Source: UBA7239 sp035456205
GTDB taxonomy: Bacteria > Pseudomonadota > Gammaproteobacteria > Pseudomonadales > UBA7239
Reading direction: 5' to 3'
DNA length: 15,863 nt
Assembly (NCBI GenBank): GCA_035456205.1
Contig: DATIDQ010000044.1
Span: 1-15,863, forward strand
How positions within the stretch are numbered: position 1 is the first letter of the stretch; each line of letters begins with the position of its first letter. Positions 6,290 through 14,400 of the stretch are shown piece by piece. A model generated the notes under the pieces. It saw only the letters and a list, made by a program, of their open reading frames with translations. It did no database searches and was not told where the DNA came from. A program made the translations under genes and the position numbers.

Positions 6290-7063
6290 ATGGCGGTGCT
6301 GCCCGACTATCCGCGCAATCCACTCTACGGTAGCGGTACCTATCGTCGCCGTATCCGGCTGGAACAGCGCGACGGTTGCGTGTTTGGCGCATTGGAGGAT
6401 ACCAACCACGGTTTCAGTGTGACGGTGTACCACGATGGCGCGCAGGTCACAGCGGTCGAAGCGGATGCACGGCGCATCCCGTACACCAGTTGTCCGGGTG
6501 CTGTGGAGCCTATCAAGGGTTTTGTCGGTGCCAGTATCCACGCCAGTTTGCGCGACATGAATTTTTACATGCCGGCATCCTCCAACTGCACGCACCTGTT
6601 TGATCTCACCGTGATGGCGATTCGCCATGCCGCTTGTGCGCAGCCGCTGCGGCAGTGGGATATCACCGTCACCGACCAGACCGACAGTGAGGATTCTGTC
6701 TGCACCGTGTTGCGTGATGGTGAACAGATGTTCTGCTGGAAAGCGCGTGATTTACAGTTGACTGAGCCGGCGGAGTTTGCCGGCAAACCGTTCTATCTCG
6801 GCTTCGGTAAATGGGCCAGCCAGCGTTTTAGCGGTGACGAGCTGGAAGCGGCATTTACCCTGCAGAAAGGCTATTTTGTGGCGCTGGCGCGTTGCTTCGA
6901 TATCGACAAAATGGCCGGTGAACCGGCCAGTCAGGCTGAGGGTATGCGCGGTGCCTGTTACACCTACAGCGATGCCGTTATTGCAAAAAGTGAAGGTGTG
7001 CGAACGGTGGGTACCATGCGGGATTTTTCTGACTGTGAAGAAAAACTGCTGAAGTTTCTCTGA
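6290..7063 (+). CDS. DUF2889 domain protein
   Basis: This 257-residue protein matches the DUF2889 family, whose function is unknown. Visible hallmarks are an N-terminal YRRRIRLEQRDG, the core GALEDTNHGFSVTVYHDGAQVTAVEADARR (about 33-62), then the RIPYTSCPGA motif with Cys68. A CTHLFDL motif follows (Cys100, His102, Asp105). The conserved Cys and His residues could form a metal site, but that is inference. The C-terminal half is less conserved. The ATG lies one base after the stop codon of the flavoenzyme gene, so the two are almost certainly co-transcribed and may act on the same pathway. The gene converges with cofD, with only six bases between the two stop codons. Confidence 0.82.
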   Translation: MAVLPDYPRNPLYGSGTYRRRIRLEQRDGCVFGALEDTNHGFSVTVYHDGAQVTAVEADARRIPYTSCPGAVEPIKGFVGASIHASLRDMNFYMPASSNCTHLFDLTVMAIRHAACAQPLRQWDITVTDQTDSEDSVCTVLRDGEQMFCWKARDLQLTEPAEFAGKPFYLGFGKWASQRFSGDELEAAFTLQKGYFVALARCFDIDKMAGEPASQAEGMRGACYTYSDAVIAKSEGVRTVGTMRDFSDCEEKLLKFL

Positions 7064-7069
7064 CGGTTA

Positions 7070-8035
7070 TCAGCGTTTTGCCAGCAGTGCGCGAGCCAGC
7101 GCGATCCGGTCTTCGTCTGTTTTCATCAGCGTTCTGGTGATTTGCACAGTGATGCCTTGCGCACGCAGGGCATCGGCATCGTTGGCATCGCATGCATCGA
7201 TGACCAGAATGCCCAGCAGTCCGGTATAAAAATCAACAATACTTTTTGAATCAGTGGGAATATGCATTTCCTGCATCATTTTCGCCGTCGGTCCTTTCAC
7301 GGCTTGCCCGCCAACCAGGGGTGAAACGACGATGATTTTTTCGCGCAGCGCTATTAATTGTTCGCGCATACCGGGCACAGCGAGAATAGGCGCAATGCTG
7401 AGCAGTGGATTGGACGGACAAATAATCACAGCACGCAATTCCGGATCGTTTAATGCTGCCAATATTTCCGGTGACAGGGTTGAGGTTTCTGCGCCGCTAA
7501 AACGCACACCGCGCACGGCTGGTTTGCATTGTTGGCGCACAAAATAATCCTGGAATGCGAGTTCGCCTGCGTCAGTATTAACTATTGTGCGCACCGCGTT
7601 ATTGCTCATGGGTAAAACGGTGTGCTGGATACCGAGTTTTGCACACAACTGTGCCGTCACCGCGGTGAGTGTTTTTCCCTGTGCCAGTTGTTGTGTGCGC
7701 AACAGATGCGTGGCGATATCCTTGTCACCCAGACGAAACCAGGTTTCACCGCCGAGTGTTTCCAGGGCTTGCATGCACTGCCAGCTTTCACCAGCCAGTC
7801 CCCAACCGAGTTCGCGGTTATTGATGCCGGCGAGCGTATACATCACGGTGTCCAGATCGGGCGATATATGTAACCCCAGATGTTCAAAATCATCGCCGGT
7901 ATTAACGACGATGGTGAGTTGTGCTGGTGATAAAGTTTGTGCCAAACCCCATGCGAGTTTTGCACCGCCGACACCGCCGCACAACGCGAGAACTTTGCCA
8001 TGGAATGACGTGTTCTTGTCAAAAAAAACAGTCAC
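7070..8035 (-). CDS. cofD: 2-phospho-L-lactate transferase CofD (F420 biosynthesis)
   Basis: CofD joins a phosphorylated three-carbon acid, activated as a guanylyl conjugate, to the deazaflavin alcohol FO, giving F420-0 or dehydro-F420-0. The 321-residue protein has the family nucleotide-binding start ALCGGVGGAKLAWGLAQ (about 17-33). NTGDDFEHLGLHISPDLDTVMYTLAGI follows, the diagnostic CofD motif. Downstream are the FRLGDKDIATHLLRT motif, IICPSNPLLSIAPIL and SPLVGGQAVKGPTAKMM, all strongly family-like. The start is GTG at 8035, overlapping the cofE stop in GTGA, which indicates translational coupling. A run of eight T lies within codons 3-5. Whether the activated acid is 2-phospholactate, phosphoenolpyruvate or 3-phosphoglycerate cannot be told from the sequence. 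The partner guanylyltransferase gene (cofC/fbiD) is not in the window. Confidence 0.94.
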   Translation of the reverse strand: MTVFFDKNTSFHGKVLALCGGVGGAKLAWGLAQTLSPAQLTIVVNTGDDFEHLGLHISPDLDTVMYTLAGINNRELGWGLAGESWQCMQALETLGGETWFRLGDKDIATHLLRTQQLAQGKTLTAVTAQLCAKLGIQHTVLPMSNNAVRTIVNTDAGELAFQDYFVRQQCKPAVRGVRFSGAETSTLSPEILAALNDPELRAVIICPSNPLLSIAPILAVPGMREQLIALREKIIVVSPLVGGQAVKGPTAKMMQEMHIPTDSKSIVDFYTGLLGILVIDACDANDADALRAQGITVQITRTLMKTDEDRIALARALLAKR

Positions 8036-8796
8036 CGGAACATATCCTCATCCGGTTTGCGCAATAAAGTTTGCACAGTGCCTGTGGTTTCCGGTAATTG
8101 CAGGCCGCGTAAAATCACTACCGGCACACCTTCACCGGCTTGCCCCATCAGTAGTGATGCAGCGGCGGCAATTTCATCGCCGAGACCTACCTGTGTAATT
8201 TCCAGCGTGCGTCCGAACAGGTCGGGTTGGCCACGCAAATCCAGCAATGGGTCAAAACCGGCAATGCCGATGGAGATGCCGACCGTGCCGAGCCGCCAGG
8301 CGCGACCAAAACTGTCGTTGATCACTACGCCAATTTTTACGCCGTATTTTTGTTGCAGCGTATTGCGCAATGCCGCTGCACTGGCATCGGAATCTTCTGG
8401 CAGCAACAAGGCCGTTTCTGAATCGACATTGTCTGGCAAATTGGATTGGTCAATGCCGGCATTTGCATGCACAAAACCGAGTTTGTGTTCGACGACGATA
8501 GAACCGTAACGGTAGCGCAAAACGCGGTTGGATTCTTGCAACACCAGTTCTACTGCGCGCGGGTCTTTGCCGGTTTCCTGCGCGAGTTTTATCGCTTCTT
8601 CACGCGGTGTTATATCCTTCAATGCGCGATAACGGTTTTCAGATTTCGAGACAATTTTTTGTGCCAGGACAACGATGTCGCCATCTTGTAACGCCAGTTG
8701 GTTATCGGCGAGTGACTGGCTGATCTGCACCGCGAGATCATCGCCGGGTTTTACCAGCGGAAAATGTCGCAGTGCAAATAATTGCAGTCCGTTCAT
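8032..8796 (-). CDS. cofE: F420-0:gamma-glutamyl ligase CofE
   Basis: CofE adds L-glutamates through gamma linkage to F420-0, using GTP and divalent and potassium ions in characterised enzymes. The 254-residue protein is the length of the stand-alone archaeal type. It lacks the C-terminal nitroreductase-like domain that reduces dehydro-F420-0 in mycobacterial FbiB. Key motifs are DGDIVVLAQKIVSKSE (38-53), the metal-binding VHANAGIDQSN (109-119) and NDSFGRAWRLGTVGISIGIAG (160-180), which is highly diagnostic. The end of the gene overlaps the start of cofD by four bases. It follows npdG by 15 bases, so all three are one operon. The ATG at 8796 has only a weak ribosome binding site. Confidence 0.95.
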   Translation of the reverse strand: MNGLQLFALRHFPLVKPGDDLAVQISQSLADNQLALQDGDIVVLAQKIVSKSENRYRALKDITPREEAIKLAQETGKDPRAVELVLQESNRVLRYRYGSIVVEHKLGFVHANAGIDQSNLPDNVDSETALLLPEDSDASAAALRNTLQQKYGVKIGVVINDSFGRAWRLGTVGISIGIAGFDPLLDLRGQPDLFGRTLEITQVGLGDEIAAAASLLMGQAGEGVPVVILRGLQLPETTGTVQTLLRKPDEDMFR

Positions 8797-8811
8797 GGGT
8801 GAATAGCCTGA

Positions 8812-9483
8812 TCAGACGCCGGGTTCACCGGTAATCTGGATGCCTGCGCCGCCTTCGATCTTGTAACGCTTGTTCATGAAGATCAACACCGATGTCAGCG
8901 CTTCCGTGGCGGCAGAGTTGGCGATAGGGCCGGCGTGCCAGGCTTTCATGCCAGCCGCTTGCGCCAGTTGCACTACCACTTCGCGTGCATCGACATTATC
9001 GCCCGTCACCAATACATCGCAGTGAATATCGTGTTCATCGTTCAAGTGCGCAGCGGCGATATTCTGGAACGCTGACACCACGCGCACATTTTCACCCAAC
9101 GTTTTTTGTGCGATGACACCGGCAGAGCCTTCAGCTGGCAATTGCACGGTGCCGACTTTTGGCGGTTTCAGCGACACCGTCACGTCGATAAAAATCTTGC
9201 CCTGCACCGCACTGTGAATCACTGCGAGCGTGTCCTGCTGGTGTGAAAAAGGTACGGTCATGCAGACGATATCGGCTTTGGCGGCAGCGGCACTGTTTTC
9301 CATGCCTTCCACTTGTGCACTTGGTAAACGGGCTTTCATGGTGGCAGCAGCTTCTACGGCGCTCTCGGCTTTGCGTGAGCCGATAATCACGTGATAGCCT
9401 GCCCTGACCCAGCGGAAAACCAGACCAGTACCCAGGTCGCCTGTGCCGCCTACCACTGCTATTACCGGTTTTGGTTCGCTCAT
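8812..9483 (-). CDS. npdG: NADPH:F420 oxidoreductase (NpdG/Fno type)
   Basis: The enzyme transfers hydride between NADP(H) and F420. In a bacterium its expected job is to make F420H2 from NADPH. The 223-residue protein starts with the nucleotide-binding VVGGTGDLGTGLVFRWVRAGYHVIIGSR (about 10-37). The GSR after the second strand (Ser36, Arg37) is the phosphate pocket expected for NADP. Later segments DIVCMTVPFSHQ, KIFIDVTVSLKPPKVG, VSAFQNIAAAHLND and the ALTSVLIFMNKRYKIEGGAGIQITG end all match this family. It is first in the operon with cofE and cofD, which supports the F420 assignment over a general NADP dehydrogenase. GAGGG lies a few bases upstream of the ATG. The promoter should lie in the 145-bp divergent region shared with the nuclease-family gene, but no clear box is visible. 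Confidence 0.9.
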   Translation of the reverse strand: MSEPKPVIAVVGGTGDLGTGLVFRWVRAGYHVIIGSRKAESAVEAAATMKARLPSAQVEGMENSAAAAKADIVCMTVPFSHQQDTLAVIHSAVQGKIFIDVTVSLKPPKVGTVQLPAEGSAGVIAQKTLGENVRVVSAFQNIAAAHLNDEHDIHCDVLVTGDNVDAREVVVQLAQAAGMKAWHAGPIANSAATEALTSVLIFMNKRYKIEGGAGIQITGEPGV

Positions 9484-9627
9484 GTTGCCACCCTCATTGA
9501 AGTACGCATTGATGAATTGTTCAGTCCTGCATCATAGCCGCGTGAGCCTGCGCGTCACCAGTGGGCTTCCCCACTTGGCATGTAGCCACTTTTTATGGCT
9601 TCCCGGTTTTTTATGGGTAACCAATGT
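9484..9627. other. Divergent intergenic region between the F420 operon and the nuclease-family gene
   Basis: This short region should carry the promoters of both the F420 operon (minus) and the nuclease-nitrilase pair (plus). It contains a hairpin at 9558-9578: GTGGG (9561-9565) pairs with CCCAC (9570-9574), extended by A-T and C-G pairs around a one-base bulge. The loop is CTTC. No consensus promoter pair could be assigned. The hairpin could be an operator or an mRNA leader structure. Confidence 0.35.
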
Positions 9628-10626
9628 ATGACGTTCTCTGTTGCAACATTCAATCTGTGCAATCTGCAGCGACCCGGTCAGCAGATGTTCGGCGAGTTTG
9701 CCTGGACACCGGTGCAATACCAGCGCAAGGTGGGCTGGACAGCAGAACAGATCAAACAACACCCCGCGACCTTGATCGCTTTTCAGGAAGTATGGAGCGA
9801 AGCGGCTTTGCAAGATGTGTTCAACACAACAGGCTTGCAGGACAGCTATCAACTGCTGTGTCACGACAGCAACGACGATATGAATGTGGCGTGCGCCGTG
9901 CATAAGGATTGGGAAATACTCAGCGCAGAATGGATCAGCGCGTTTCCGCCGGAATTGAATTGGCGCAGTGATGACACACGTTATGAAATGCATCTGGCTA
10001 TCGATCGATTTTCGCGCCCGGTTTTGAAATTGCGCTTGCGTGGACCGGATGCGCGCACGCTGACTTTGTTTAATGCACATCTGAAATCACGTCGCCCGAT
10101 TTCTCCCAATAACGACACGTATTACGGCGTGGGCGCGGATCACTGGCTGGATATTGGCAAAGCACTTTCCGGCATGCGTCGCCTTGCAGAAGCAGCGGTA
10201 TTGCGTTTGCTGGTAAATCGCCAGTTGTCGCAATCTACCGATGCCGTGATCGTGGCGGGTGATTGCAATGACCGCAATCCTGGCAATGTGTTGGATGCGT
10301 TGAAAGGCGATGCGCGTTTTCGACGTGGCACAAACAATCGCAGTGGTCGCCGTGCCGATTGGGGTCTATATCATTTGTTGGATCTGGATAAAAATCCACC
10401 CGACATCAATACCAATAAATACATAACATTTTGCGGTGACGATGAAACTCTCGCGCTGGATCATCTGCTGTTTTCCTGGCATTTTCATGCGCGCGCTGCA
10501 GACAGTCGCTGGCATTTACAGCATTGGGAAATCAATAGCCAGCATCTCGGCAGTAATAAACCGTATGTCAGTGATCATGCGATGGTCGTGGCCAGTTTTT
10601 CCAGTAAGCGAGGTAAAACAGCATGA
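9628..10626 (+). CDS. Endonuclease/exonuclease/phosphatase-family protein
   Basis: This 332-residue protein has the fold and catalytic pattern of the EEP superfamily, metal-dependent enzymes that cleave phosphodiester or phosphate bonds in DNA, RNA or small molecules. The N-terminal VATFNLCNL carries Asn9, and LIAFQEVW carries the metal-binding Glu54. NAHLKSR, AGDCNDRNPGN (the GDxN motif) and the C-terminal SDHAMVVASF with the catalytic Asp-His pair complete the set. There is no signal peptide, so it is probably cytoplasmic. Substrate is not predictable; closest by layout are uncharacterised bacterial nuclease-like members. I prefer the ATG at 9628 because the conserved strand begins there; in-frame ATGs at 9613 and 9595 would add 5 and 11 residues. 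Its stop codon overlaps the next gene in ATGA, indicating coupled translation. Confidence 0.85.
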   Translation: MTFSVATFNLCNLQRPGQQMFGEFAWTPVQYQRKVGWTAEQIKQHPATLIAFQEVWSEAALQDVFNTTGLQDSYQLLCHDSNDDMNVACAVHKDWEILSAEWISAFPPELNWRSDDTRYEMHLAIDRFSRPVLKLRLRGPDARTLTLFNAHLKSRRPISPNNDTYYGVGADHWLDIGKALSGMRRLAEAAVLRLLVNRQLSQSTDAVIVAGDCNDRNPGNVLDALKGDARFRRGTNNRSGRRADWGLYHLLDLDKNPPDINTNKYITFCGDDETLALDHLLFSWHFHARAADSRWHLQHWEINSQHLGSNKPYVSDHAMVVASFSSKRGKTA

Positions 10627-11435
10627 GTGTTGCGCCGGGTTTTACAGTGGCAGCGTTGCAAATGGTGTCCACGCCGCAAGTGACAGAAAATATGGCTACT
10701 GCGTGCCGTTTGATTGCTGATGCGGCATCGCGCGGTGCGCAATTGCTATTGTTGCCGGAATACTGGGCGATACTCGGCATGCAGGACACAGATAAAGTGG
10801 CACAGGCAGAAACCCCCGGTTCTGGACCGATGCAGGATTTTCTGCGCGACATAGCGCAGCAACATCAAGTCTGGTTGATTGGCGGCACGCTGCCGCTGCA
10901 ATCGTCGGAAACCGGCAAAGTACTGAACACAACGCTGGTTTACGCACCAACAGGTGAATGTATTGCGCGCTATGACAAGATGCATCTTTTCGGTTTCAGC
11001 AAAGGTGATGAAAACTACGATGAAGCGCGGACGATCAGTGAAGGAAATAGCGTCAGCTTTTTTGAGGCACCGTTTGGTCGTGTGGGTTTGTCGGTCTGCT
11101 ATGACTTGCGTTTTCCCGAGTTGTATCGTGCTCTGGGTGATTGCACATTGATCGTGGTGCCATCAGCATTTACCTACACCACGGGTGAGGCGCATTGGGA
11201 AGTGTTGTTAAGAGCGCGCGCCATTGAAAACCAGTGTTATGTGTTGGCAGCAGCGCAAGGCGGTGTGCATGTGAATGGCCGCCGCACCTGGGGGCACAGC
11301 ATGCTGGTGGATCCCTGGGGTGAGGTCTGTGCAGTGCTGGAGGAAGGTGAGGGTGTAGTGATCGGTGAAGTGAATGCAGCGCTTATTGCGCGTGTACGTG
11401 AAAGCCTGCCTGCTTTACGGCATCGGCGATTGTGA
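10623..11435 (+). CDS. Carbon-nitrogen hydrolase (nitrilase superfamily, Nit1/Nit2-like)
   Basis: Nitrilase-superfamily enzymes hydrolyse amides or nitriles using a Glu-Lys-Cys triad. All three residues are visible: Glu46 in LLLLPEYW, Lys119 in YDKMHLFGF and Cys159 in GLSVCYDLRFPELYR. The 270-residue length and the MHLFGF and CYDLRFPELYR motifs point to the Nit1/Nit2 branch, whose members hydrolyse deaminated glutathione or omega-amides of 2-oxo acids. A housekeeping repair role is therefore likely, but the precise substrate is inferred. The start overlaps the stop of the upstream nuclease-family gene (ATGA), so both are made from one mRNA. The next gene begins 43 bases downstream and may be part of the same transcript. 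Confidence 0.9.
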   Translation: MSVAPGFTVAALQMVSTPQVTENMATACRLIADAASRGAQLLLLPEYWAILGMQDTDKVAQAETPGSGPMQDFLRDIAQQHQVWLIGGTLPLQSSETGKVLNTTLVYAPTGECIARYDKMHLFGFSKGDENYDEARTISEGNSVSFFEAPFGRVGLSVCYDLRFPELYRALGDCTLIVVPSAFTYTTGEAHWEVLLRARAIENQCYVLAAAQGGVHVNGRRTWGHSMLVDPWGEVCAVLEEGEGVVIGEVNAALIARVRESLPALRHRRL

Positions 11436-11478
11436 TCATACTGAAAACGCCATTTGCAAATAATAACAGGCACACAAA

Positions 11479-14400
11479 ATGTACCAGCGCCCCCGGATTT
11501 TTCACACATTCTTCTGGCTGTTGTTGGCAGCTGTTGTTGCCACGCAATCTATGTTGGCACAGGCCGGTTCTACTATTTTGTTTGACCCGTTCAATGTTGA
11601 ATGGCGTTATCTTGATAATGGCAGCAACCAGGGCACCGCATGGCGCGCCAGAAATTTCAACGATAGTGCATGGGCAACAGGCAAAGCCAAGCTGGGTTAC
11701 GGTTTTGGTGATGAAACCACGCTGATTAATAGTGGGCCTGCGGGCGCGCACTACATCACCAGTTACTATCGCCACACCTTCGATATAGAAAATCCCGCCC
11801 AGTTCCATGATCTTTCGCTGACAGTTTTACGCGATGACGGCATTGTGGTTTACATCAACGGGACTGAAGTATTCAGGAATAATATGCCGTCGGGCGCTGT
11901 TGCCTTTAATACGGTGGCCAGTAGTGAAAATGAAACAGCTACATCGAATGAGGCCTATGTCGCTGCCGGTGTTATAAAAAATGTATTGCGTACTGGCAGC
12001 AATACCATTGCGGTTGAAATACACCAGTCCAGTATCAACAGTCCTGATTCAGTATTCGCATTGTTGTTGGGGGGTAATTACACGGATGTATCGGAAAAAT
12101 ATTCCCGCGCTCCCTACGTCCAGATGGTTACGCCAGAATCAGCCATTATTCGTTGGGGTACAACCAGCAAAAGCAATAGCGTTGTGCGTTTTGGCACCTC
12201 GGTAAATAATCTGGACAAAGTAGCAAGAAACAGAAATCAGGTGAATGAACACGAAGTGCAATTGACGGGGCTTGTACCGGATACACAGTATTACTACAGC
12301 ACAGGATCCGGCACCAAAGCGCTTTACAGTGGAGCAGAGTATTTCTTCAGGACGCAACCACCTGTCGGCACACATCCGCCAACCCGGATCTGGGTGATAG
12401 GGGATTCCGGCAGGGGTAATCAGGATCAACGTGATGTGTATAAGGGCTATCAAACATTTGCAGGAAACCGCTATACCGATGTATGGCTGATGTTGGGCGA
12501 CAACGCGTATGGCTCAGGCACTTATCAACAGTACCAGGATAATTTTTTTAATGTCTATCCTGCATTGTTGCGTCAGACAGCGGTGTGGCCGACGTTGGGT
12601 AATCATGACGGGTACAGTGTAAATACCACAGCACAAACAGGTCCTTACTACGAGAATTTCAATTTGCCCAAGGCTGCTGAAGCGGGTGGCGTGGCGTCCG
12701 GGACGGAAGCGTATTACTCATACAACTACGGCAATATTCATTTTGTTGTGCTTGATGCCTTTGATGTGAATCGCTCAAGCACCGGTGCAATGGCGCAATG
12801 GCTGGAAGCTGATCTGACCGCCAATACGCAAGACTGGATCATCGCCTACTGGCATCATCCACCGTACACGAAAGGCACACACGATTCCGATACCGAAATT
12901 GAACTGATCGAGATGCGCGAAAATATTTTGCCGATTCTTGAGCAGCACGGCACAGATCTTGTGCTGACCGGACACAGCCACAATTACGAGCGCAGCAAAT
13001 TTGTGCAAGGTCATTATGGTAATTCCAGTACGTACAGTGATGGTTTGTTTGCGCTGGATGCTGGTAGTGGCAATGTACTCAATGGTGCACAGGCCTATAC
13101 CAAGGCGCATCCTGCTGTCGCACATGGTGGCACCGTGTATGCGGTGGCAGGAACATCGTCGGCCGCTCAAGGCGGTTCTATGGATCATCCTGTCATGTAT
13201 AAATCTTTTAGCAAGCTGGGCTCGATGGTGATTGATGTTGATAATCTTGCACTCTCTGCAAAATTTATTGACGAAAAAGGTGAGGTGCAGGATGCATTCA
13301 CTGTGCAGAAGCTGATTGCCGGTTCTGATCGTGATGGCGACGATGTTCCGGATGCATCTGACAACTGTCCGGTTAATACCAATGCCGACCAGAGTGATAC
13401 TGATGACGATGGGGTGGGTGATGTTTGTGACAGTGGAACAGATACAGATGGTGACGGCATAGGAGATAGTATCGACCCCAATGATGACGGTGATGCACTG
13501 GATGATGCATCGGACAATTGCCCGTTACTTGCCAATGATGACCAGTATGATTATGACGGCGATGGTAAAGGTGATGCCTGCGATCCTGTGCCGATGCCGG
13601 GGATCAGCGGTGGGTTCAGCAAGGATAAAACCGGTTACGCCGTGGCCTTTGTCGGTGATGTGGATGCAGATGGTTATGGTGATTACGCTGTTGGTGCACC
13701 TGGTTACGATGTGCAGGCCGTTCCCACCATGAAAAAAATGAAAGAGGCCGGGCGTGCTGAAGTTATTTCAGGCAAGACAGGATTGCCCCTGATGGCGGTG
13801 AATGGTGCCGGGGCTGGTGATGCGATGGGTTTTGCGGTGGCTGGTAACGGTGATGTTGATAACGACGGCTTTGCCGATGTGCTGGTCGGTGCACCAAAAG
13901 CCGACAACATTGCGCAAGGTGTTGTGGATGCAGGCAGTGTCACTGTTCTGTTCGGGCCGGATGGTTTACGGCAGGAAACTTTTTATGGTGATCAGGCAAA
14001 AGCGTTGACGGGTTTTTCAGTGGCGCTGGGTGATGTCAATCATGATGATCATGCCGATATTGTCATCGGTGCGCCCCACGCGGATTATCTTGCACCGGGT
14101 CTTGTAGATGCCGGTAGTGTGTCGGTTTTATCCGGGGATGGTTACGGCGTACTCAATACATTTCACGGTGTGAATGCGCGTGCGCATGCAGGTGCCAGTG
14201 TTGCAACTGGTGATCTGGATAACGATAGTGCTGCAGATATTATTGTTGGTGCTCCCGATGATAATTTACTTCCCGGCCTCAGAAAAATTGGTTCCGTCAC
14301 GGCTTACCGCACTAACAATACCGTGTTGTTGAAAAAATATGGTGTGCATGGTCACACATATTTTGGAACAGCGATTGCCAGCGCTGATGTCAATCATGAT

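Noticed and set aside
6152..6628. 158-codon minus-strand open frame spanning the flavoenzyme-DUF2889 junction
   Set aside because: Antisense to two supported genes, no domain and no ribosome binding site.
12775..13188. 137-codon minus-strand open frame inside the phosphatase gene
   Set aside because: Antisense to the metallophosphoesterase catalytic region, which carries all expected motifs.
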